Shown here piece by piece: positions 5,991 to 10,859 of a stretch of 10,859 bases of DNA (the stretch's first letter is position 1; every line of letters begins with the position of its first letter). Source of the DNA: Chlorobiota bacterium (GTDB lineage Bacteria > Bacteroidota > Bacteroidia > Bacteroidales > F082). Under the pieces are notes generated by a model. It was not told the DNA's origin. It saw only the letters and a list, made by a program, of their open reading frames with translations, and made no database searches. The translations under genes were made by a program, and so were the position numbers. The stretch is taken from positions 1 through 10,859 of the forward strand of contig JAUXBM010000028.1 of assembly GCA_030619415.1 (NCBI GenBank). Direction: 5' to 3'.

Positions 5991-7259
5991 TTACAAAATC
6001 CTAAGAAATTCTGCGATAAAAACGCCCAGGTAATTTCCAACGGCATATCCAATAATTCCAACTGTAAGTCCTGAAGCAACAATTTCTTTGTTTTTTAACG
6101 AACCGGCAACTACCGGAACAAAAGCCGGCGAACAGGTCAGGGCAGTTGAAACAATAATGACATTGTCGGCGTCAATTTTGAAGAGGGCCGCCAGTCCGAC
6201 ATGGATAATCAATGATCCGAAATAAACCAGAATCACCCAATAAAATATTTGAATGTGGGAGGTGGAAAAATACCGCAGGTCGGCCATTGACGCAACAACT
6301 ACACTAAAAATCAAAATAAAATACATTCCATAATCGTAGGTTTTTTCGATGCGGTGTATTTTAGGAATCATGGATGCCAATATGCCAAGGGTAGTAATGG
6401 ATAAAATAATCACCAGCATTTGTGATTCTTTCTTTACCAACTCACCCAATCCTGCACTGATTAATATAATCAATACAGCCACCCCAATTGCAGACAAGTT
6501 TGGAAGGAAGTACCGTTTTTGTACCGGTTCAAAAAAACTTTTGCTGTTGCCAAAATCCGATTGTGCATCCAACACGGCATCTTCAACACCCGATTTTTTG
6601 AAAGCGGGCAAAAACTTCAGCAAAACTTTTTGGCCAATCGACATAACAAAAAGGATAAAGACTGCCCCAATCATCAAATCGTAAGTATGAGTAAGAATGT
6701 ATGTAAGCGTGTTTACGTCAAGTGCTTTTTGAATAGCGGCCAGGTTTGGCGTTCCTCCTGTGTAAACCCCTGTCATCATTCCGGCGACCTTCCACGATTC
6801 GTCAATTTTATCCTTAAAAATGAAATACCCAACAAAAATTGGAACAATCACGGAGATCAATCCCAAAAACATGGAAAGAAAAGTTTTTCCGGCCATTTTT
6901 AACCAACTCCTGACATTCATCGAAAAAAGCAACAATGGCAGGGCAAAGGCAATGGCCAATGTCGTCAGTAAGTCTTGTAGTTTATGAATTTTAAAATATT
7001 GTACATCATCAGGTGTGAGCGTTCCTTCAGTAAACAAATTGTCAACCAGAATCCTCGTAAGCTTAATATCCTTGTTTGTAATGAGCTCCATCATCGCCTG
7101 GCTGGCTTCTGGGAAAATTCCAATGTTACCCAGTATCAAACCAATCAAATAAGCAATAAGTACCGTTCCAAGCTTTTGGGCAATTGAATATTTGAAACTC
7201 AAATAATTGATAAAGAAGGGAATAAGGAGGTAAAATAACAAAAGAGTAGTTATACTCAT
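5991..7259 (-). CDS. DUF819 family integral membrane protein (YjcL-like, putative carrier)
   Basis: A 422-residue polytopic inner-membrane protein with about ten to twelve hydrophobic segments, for example around residues 4-19, 31-49, 97-114, 126-148, 190-208, 252-272, 280-298, 310-326, 336-358, 366-386 and 397-418. The loop AGMMTGVYTGGTPNLAAI (159-176), with GGTPN, is the most recognisable family motif, and a second polar break, STALTCSPAFVP (371-382), mirrors it in the other half. That suggests an inverted-repeat carrier fold, which is inference. Members are annotated only as DUF819/YjcL; the substrate is not known. An exact -7-type box precedes the ATG. The 3' end meets the outer-membrane barrel gene with no bases between the stop codons. 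Confidence 0.88.
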   Translation of the reverse strand: MSITTLLLFYLLIPFFINYLSFKYSIAQKLGTVLIAYLIGLILGNIGIFPEASQAMMELITNKDIKLTRILVDNLFTEGTLTPDDVQYFKIHKLQDLLTTLAIAFALPLLLFSMNVRSWLKMAGKTFLSMFLGLISVIVPIFVGYFIFKDKIDESWKVAGMMTGVYTGGTPNLAAIQKALDVNTLTYILTHTYDLMIGAVFILFVMSIGQKVLLKFLPAFKKSGVEDAVLDAQSDFGNSKSFFEPVQKRYFLPNLSAIGVAVLIILISAGLGELVKKESQMLVIILSITTLGILASMIPKIHRIEKTYDYGMYFILIFSVVVASMADLRYFSTSHIQIFYWVILVYFGSLIIHVGLAALFKIDADNVIIVSTALTCSPAFVPVVAGSLKNKEIVASGLTVGIIGYAVGNYLGVFIAEFLRIL

Positions 7260-7294
7260 TTAGGCAATTTAAAAAATTAGAGAACTAATTACGT

Positions 7295-7302
7295 CAAATA
7301 TA
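7295..7302 (-). promoter_or_regulatory. Candidate -7 promoter box for the DUF819 gene
   Basis: On the minus strand the sequence reads TATATTTG, an exact match to TAnnTTTG, and ends 35 bases before the ATG at 7259. No clear -33 element is visible. The spacing agrees with the other boxes in the window. Confidence 0.45.
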
Positions 7303-7311
7303 ATATTTTAA

Positions 7312-7737
7312 TCAGGTAGTCTTTTCTTCAATAGAAAATGGATAAAGAAGAAATTTTCTGGATCGTCCGGTTAGTGGTTCCGAAATTTGATGACTTAAAT
7401 TAAAACTTGAAGAGCCCGTCGCGATAATTTGTATTTCAGGAAAAGTATCCACTAATATTTTCAATATTAAACCTATGTTTTTTATATGTTGTGGTTCATG
7501 CAATACAATAAGTCGATAACTGCAAATAAAGTTCTTTAGCAATTCACTATTGGTCGTTTCAAGTGCTATTTTATTCTGCAATAACTCACAATTGATATAC
7601 TTTGAATTCGGAATTTCATCAATAAGAAATTCCGATAGGGTTGTTTTACCTACCCGTCTGGCGCCATACAATACTATCACCTTGTTTTTGAAAAAGTTAG
7701 ATAATATTTTTGATTGGATTTTTCATGGTATTCTCAT
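7312..7737 (-). pseudogene. Degraded AAA_14 family ATPase (AAA_14/DUF4143 type)
   Basis: The intact reading from GTG 7680 gives only 122 residues, against roughly 370-400 for AAA_14/DUF4143 ATPases. It keeps Walker A GARRVGKTT and the family stretch IIATGSSSFNLSHQISEPLTGR. Reading further upstream in frame gives ATG at 7737, then MRIP, a TGA stop at 7723-7725, then KIQSKILSNFFKNK joining the ATPase. This matches the usual family N terminus, so the TGA is a nonsense mutation. The Walker B region, normally LDEAQ, reads LIVLHEPQHI, losing the catalytic-site aspartate. Translation stops just after PFSIEEKTT, so the helical region and DUF4143 nuclease-like domain are absent. These defects together argue for a decayed gene. 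A short expressed fragment from GTG 7680 cannot be excluded. Confidence 0.82.
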
Positions 7738-7839
7738 AACTGCATCAGATTAACTTCACATATTTACATTAATTTATGAAGTTTACTTCTTGTTTTTACA
7801 TGAAATCTATGAGGTTATAAAAATATTTTAGTAATCTAT

Positions 7840-10431
7840 CTAAAGTTTTGAAGCCAGCACAGCTGTTTTCTTGTACTTTTTCACATTTCCGTTCAGATCC
7901 CAAACCTGGATGTAGAAAATATAAATCCCAATCAATGCCTTTGTATTGTCATCCCGGATGCCATCCCAGTTTACAGCTCCCTCCGTTCCCAGGTATTCAT
8001 TATTGACCAATTCGCGCACCAGATTACCAGAGGCATCAAAAATAGTAACCGTCATCATGTAACCGGGCTGGTTAAATTTATATTTTATGCTGATGACATC
8101 GTTGTAACCGTCATTGTCAGGCGAAAAAATTTCAGGTTCAATAAGTATTTCATCAGCTGATTCGCCTTCCGGAACAAATTGCGAATTTTCATAGGCAGGC
8201 GTTCCAAAACCTACACTTTCAGCTGCTGAATGCCAATTCAATGCATCCTGGGTCTGACCTTCAAAATTGATTCGCTCTAGCGAAACACCATCCACATAAT
8301 TCAGTAATGGATAATGCATCTCATCCGAATAGTCAAATGCATCAATAATAATCCCATTACCGGAAGCAAGCAGACAAACTCCTTCGTCATTGTTATAGGC
8401 AGGGAAAATATCCATTTTAATAAATCCATCCGGATTGGTGGTTAGATATTGATCCTTGACTGACACAGGCGAAGAAGTAAGCACAAGGTATGAGGCCGGA
8501 ACAAATTGATACTGCTGATCAGTTATCGTGTAATAGGAGGTATCGGGTGGGTTGGGCGGGCTTATTTGGACGGTCCCTAGTTTCAAAAGGCTGATATCGA
8601 TTACTTTTTCTGACCGGTTATAAATCTCCACAAAATCCTCGCCATTTGTCCATGGATTGAACAAAATTTCGTTAATCACGATGTCGTTCTCCAAAGCCTT
8701 CTCGCCAAGGCCAAAAGGGATAACAGTATCATTTGCCATGTTGAGTCCTATACAATTTTCGAGTGAGTTACTCACCGATAAATTATAAACCGTTCCTTTC
8801 TGAAACGTATGGTCAAAATAAAGCTCAACCAGGTTGGGTTCATTTTCGTAGGTGTAGTTTTCGGAAGGAGTGCCTATTCCCTTGTCAACTGTAAAGAAGG
8901 CTTCAGTTGCCAGACTTTCCAGGTCCATCGCCTGGTTAAAAAACAGCCTTAGAATATTGTTTGCCATAACTTCCAGCCGATGTACTTTTGGTAGCAGTAC
9001 TTTATCGTCTTTCACAGAATTTGGTGCACCAGGTGTACCACCACTAAAATCTTCCGAAGCCTTCCAGTTATCGCCTCCTGAGCAAAAATTATCCGGATTG
9101 ATCTGCTCCAAAGTCCAGCCCCCGTCCTCTTTGTCAGGATCATTATACCAATTTTTTGTATAGCTAATTGTGGAAATGACATTTTCTTCTTTGTCCTTTA
9201 AAACCAATGTTTGGCCACTGTTGGTCAGAGAGAAGCTGCTAAAACCATAGAACTGACCATAATTACTTAGCTCCTCTTCAGCTTTATCTTTAGCAACAAT
9301 TAAATAAGCTTCCGGCTGAATGGTGACATTTTCAAATATTTTATTACTGGTTCCAATCGTCAACATCCATTGATCCAGATCAATGATCTTATCCGTTTGG
9401 TTGTATAACTCTAGAAATTCGAAGTTTGGTAACCCGACAGGCGGAGATGGATCGGCCATGATCTCATTGAACACGATATCAAATGCTTGTGGCCGGTAAT
9501 ATACAAAGTTGATGTCCTGCTCAATCATTGTATTGCCGGCCAGATCTTTTACACCTGAAATGTTAATCGTATAAAGTCCGCCATTTTTAAAACGATTCTC
9601 AAAAACAAGCCTAAGCTGTGAGGCATCATCTACTTTCAGCGATGCTGTTTCCGGCCTTTCGATGCTTTTATCAACCAAATAATTTGATATGCTCTCTGCA
9701 CTGACTTTATCCAATGGCTCATTAAAATTCACCAGTAAAGTTGAATCGGTTTCAGCGCCGACTGATAAAACAAAGGGAGGGTCGGTATCGATGATTTCCG
9801 GCCCGACATACACATCGTCGTAATACATTTTGGTGCTGTTACTTTTAGTGTATTTGCAGTAAAAGCCAAAATGGTTTGTTGTTGTTATCAAATTATCCAT
9901 ACCCTCGCATTGCAGCGCAAAATTCTCACCGCCAGCCGGATCGGCAAAAACTTTCCACAAGCCTGTTTCATCCCTTGTAACTTTAATACGGATTGTAAAC
10001 GAACTGGCAATCAGCCCGTCAATTCCGCGGCAAACCGATGTAGTTTCATCTCCTTCCTGCCTGATTAATTCGATGGCATCGTTACTCCCTCCTTCGCCAA
10101 GTTGCAGGTAATAACCATTGAGGGGCTGACTGATATCCTTTTTATCACTGATGAGGTAAATCCTCGAATTGTTGTTATCAGAAGGACTAAATGACAATTT
10201 CACCCAACACCGCCATTCCACATCAGTTGCCATTGAATTCATTGTTACTAAATAGGCGCTCCCTACGATGGAATCGTTTAATTGAAGTTGTTTATTGGTA
10301 TTTATTCTGAACTTTTCCTGTGTCCCCAACCAGGAAGGATTCTGCGTAAAATCCCCATCTTCGAAATCATCAGATACCTGGGCTGAGATCAATAAAGGGA
10401 ACAGAAATAGCAGAATGATAAATCGTCTCAT
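7840..10431 (-). CDS. Large secreted protein with two Ig-like/lamin-tail modules and a FlgD-like C-terminal domain
   Basis: An 863-residue exported surface-type protein. Order of parts: signal peptide 1-18 (FPLLISA, then QVSDDFEDGDF); a LamG-like jelly-roll, about 20-210, ending in YYDDVYVG; a Big_5/SbsA-type Ig-like domain, about 213-312 (DTDPPFVLSV to GVKDLAGNTM); lamin-tail domain 1, about 316-475 (DIVFNEIMADPSPP, FEFLELYNQT, GGTPGAPNS); a second Ig-like domain, about 478-575; lamin-tail domain 2, about 580-755 (DIVINEILFNP, DFVEIYNRS, GFGTPAYENS); and a FlgD-like C-terminal domain, 762-863 (FSPDNDGYND, VTIFDASGNLVREL, GIYIFYIQVW). The last part is the sort that serves for T9SS export or anchoring in Bacteroidota. 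I chose ATG 10431, since an upstream ATG (10491) adds 20 residues before the signal peptide and overlaps asd. Its ligand is unknown; adhesion or extracellular nucleic-acid or carbohydrate binding are possibilities. Confidence 0.9.
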   Translation of the reverse strand: MRRFIILLFLFPLLISAQVSDDFEDGDFTQNPSWLGTQEKFRINTNKQLQLNDSIVGSAYLVTMNSMATDVEWRCWVKLSFSPSDNNNSRIYLISDKKDISQPLNGYYLQLGEGGSNDAIELIRQEGDETTSVCRGIDGLIASSFTIRIKVTRDETGLWKVFADPAGGENFALQCEGMDNLITTTNHFGFYCKYTKSNSTKMYYDDVYVGPEIIDTDPPFVLSVGAETDSTLLVNFNEPLDKVSAESISNYLVDKSIERPETASLKVDDASQLRLVFENRFKNGGLYTINISGVKDLAGNTMIEQDINFVYYRPQAFDIVFNEIMADPSPPVGLPNFEFLELYNQTDKIIDLDQWMLTIGTSNKIFENVTIQPEAYLIVAKDKAEEELSNYGQFYGFSSFSLTNSGQTLVLKDKEENVISTISYTKNWYNDPDKEDGGWTLEQINPDNFCSGGDNWKASEDFSGGTPGAPNSVKDDKVLLPKVHRLEVMANNILRLFFNQAMDLESLATEAFFTVDKGIGTPSENYTYENEPNLVELYFDHTFQKGTVYNLSVSNSLENCIGLNMANDTVIPFGLGEKALENDIVINEILFNPWTNGEDFVEIYNRSEKVIDISLLKLGTVQISPPNPPDTSYYTITDQQYQFVPASYLVLTSSPVSVKDQYLTTNPDGFIKMDIFPAYNNDEGVCLLASGNGIIIDAFDYSDEMHYPLLNYVDGVSLERINFEGQTQDALNWHSAAESVGFGTPAYENSQFVPEGESADEILIEPEIFSPDNDGYNDVISIKYKFNQPGYMMTVTIFDASGNLVRELVNNEYLGTEGAVNWDGIRDDNTKALIGIYIFYIQVWDLNGNVKKYKKTAVLASKL

Positions 10432-10436
10432 TTTTA

Positions 10437-10444
10437 TAATTTTG
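10437..10444 (+). promoter_or_regulatory. Candidate -7 promoter box for asd
   Basis: TAATTTTG matches TAnnTTTG exactly and ends 34 bases before the asd ATG at 10479. The region upstream of the box overlaps the start of the divergent lamin-tail gene, whose own weak box, TATATTTA (10472-10465, minus), ends 34 bases before its ATG. The two promoters would therefore face each other across about 20 bases. Confidence 0.5.
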
Positions 10445-10478
10445 TAGCCGGGATCAATCAGGTGTAAATATACTAAAA

Positions 10479-10859
10479 ATGAAAATTGCAATTGTCGGCG
10501 TTACAGGTTTGGTGGGCAGGGAAATGCTCAAAGTGATGGAGGAAAGAAACCTTGGGGTAACTGAATTGGTGCCGGTCGCATCGGCTAAATCGGCAGGTAG
10601 AAAAATTACTTTTAATGGAAAAGAATACAAAGTAATTGGCCTGGAAGATGCAGTCGCTCAAAAGCCGGACATTGCAATTTTTTCAGCCGGTCGTCGTATT
10701 TCGCTGGAATGGGCACCAAAATTTGCTGATTCCGGAACGACAGTTATCGATAATTCTTCGGCCTGGCGGATGAAAGACGGTGTACCATTAATCGTTCCCG
10801 AGGTAAATGGCAATGTGCTTAAAGCAACTGACAAAATAATAGCCAATCCCAATTGCTCA
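10479..10859 (+). CDS. asd: Aspartate-semialdehyde dehydrogenase, N-terminal part
   Basis: This cytoplasmic enzyme reduces L-aspartyl-4-phosphate with NADPH to L-aspartate 4-semialdehyde, the branch point for lysine/diaminopimelate, threonine and methionine. The 127 visible codons begin MKIAIVGVTGLVGREML, with the nucleotide-binding glycines Gly7, Gly10 and Gly13. They continue through SAGRRISLEWAPKF (69-82), GTTVIDNSSAWRMKDGVPLI (86-105), VPEVNGN (106-112) and NPNC (123-126) with catalytic Cys126. The window ends one codon later, so the hexose-like catalytic and dimerisation half is missing. The ATG is certain from the start of the Rossmann fold. It is divergent from the lamin-tail protein gene, 47 bases apart. 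One oddity is Arg72-Arg73 where relatives usually have small residues. Confidence 0.97.
   Translation, partial: MKIAIVGVTGLVGREMLKVMEERNLGVTELVPVASAKSAGRKITFNGKEYKVIGLEDAVAQKPDIAIFSAGRRISLEWAPKFADSGTTVIDNSSAWRMKDGVPLIVPEVNGNVLKATDKIIANPNCS

Noticed and set aside
6349..6902. Two plus-strand ORFs of 111 and 127 codons
   Set aside because: Both are antisense shadows of the DUF819 membrane protein gene and show no domain features.
7752..7783. Inverted repeat AACTTCA/TGAAGTT downstream of the lamin-tail gene
   Set aside because: Only seven perfect pairs with an 18-base loop and no adjacent T run in the direction of transcription; too weak to call a terminator.
10432..10491. Upstream extension of the lamin-tail protein by 20 residues
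   Set aside because: The extension would precede a textbook signal peptide and overlap the asd start, so ATG 10431 is preferred.
10658..10852. Minus-strand ORF of 64 codons at the right edge
   Set aside because: It is antisense to the clearly identified asd gene.

Overview
The window looks like a chromosomal segment of a Bacteroidota bacterium, probably an anaerobic or marine Marinilabiliales-type lineage. This is inferred from a type IX secretion (T9SS) C-terminal domain, a carboxypeptidase-regulatory-like domain protein, a lamin-tail-domain/FlgD-like surface protein, AT-rich intergenic DNA with few Shine-Dalgarno sequences, and promoter boxes of the Bacteroidota TAnnTTTG type. No rRNA, tRNA, CRISPR array or complete insertion sequence was seen.

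Layout from left to right. Bases 1-630 (minus) hold the first 210 codons of a peptide/nickel-type ABC ATPase, cut by the window edge exactly at its H-loop histidine. A divergent AT-rich spacer follows. At 862-1875 (plus) is a lipoprotein made of two tandem cytochrome P460-type domains. Each has a CxxCH heme c site and a lysine where P460 carries its heme cross-link. It ends in a hairpin terminator, followed by about 300 bases of non-coding DNA that contain a 225-bp element with terminal inverted repeats (MITE-like). Next come a ComF-type phosphoribosyltransferase (2236-2934, plus) and, overlapping it tail to tail by 26 bp, a small exported carboxypeptidase-regulatory-like protein (2909-3559, minus). 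A plus-strand pair follows: a T9SS cargo protein (3659-4564) and an Omp85-superfamily-like outer-membrane barrel (4602-5990). The barrel's stop codon directly abuts that of a convergent DUF819 membrane protein (5991-7259, minus). A degraded AAA_14 ATPase pseudogene (7312-7737, minus) and a large lamin-tail-domain surface protein (7840-10431, minus) come next. Divergent from the last is the start of aspartate-semialdehyde dehydrogenase (asd, 10479 to the window end), cut one codon after its catalytic cysteine.

How the genes fit together. This is mostly a mosaic of single genes in alternating orientation, not one pathway. The common thread is the cell envelope: a surface-type heme lipoprotein, a T9SS cargo, an outer-membrane barrel, an exported regulatory-domain protein, a lamin-tail surface protein and an inner-membrane carrier-like protein. 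ComF and Asd are housekeeping genes. The most unusual item is the fused tandem P460 lipoprotein, a predicted di-heme protein that could act on hydroxylamine or bind nitric oxide. Nothing next to it points to a larger nitrogen pathway.
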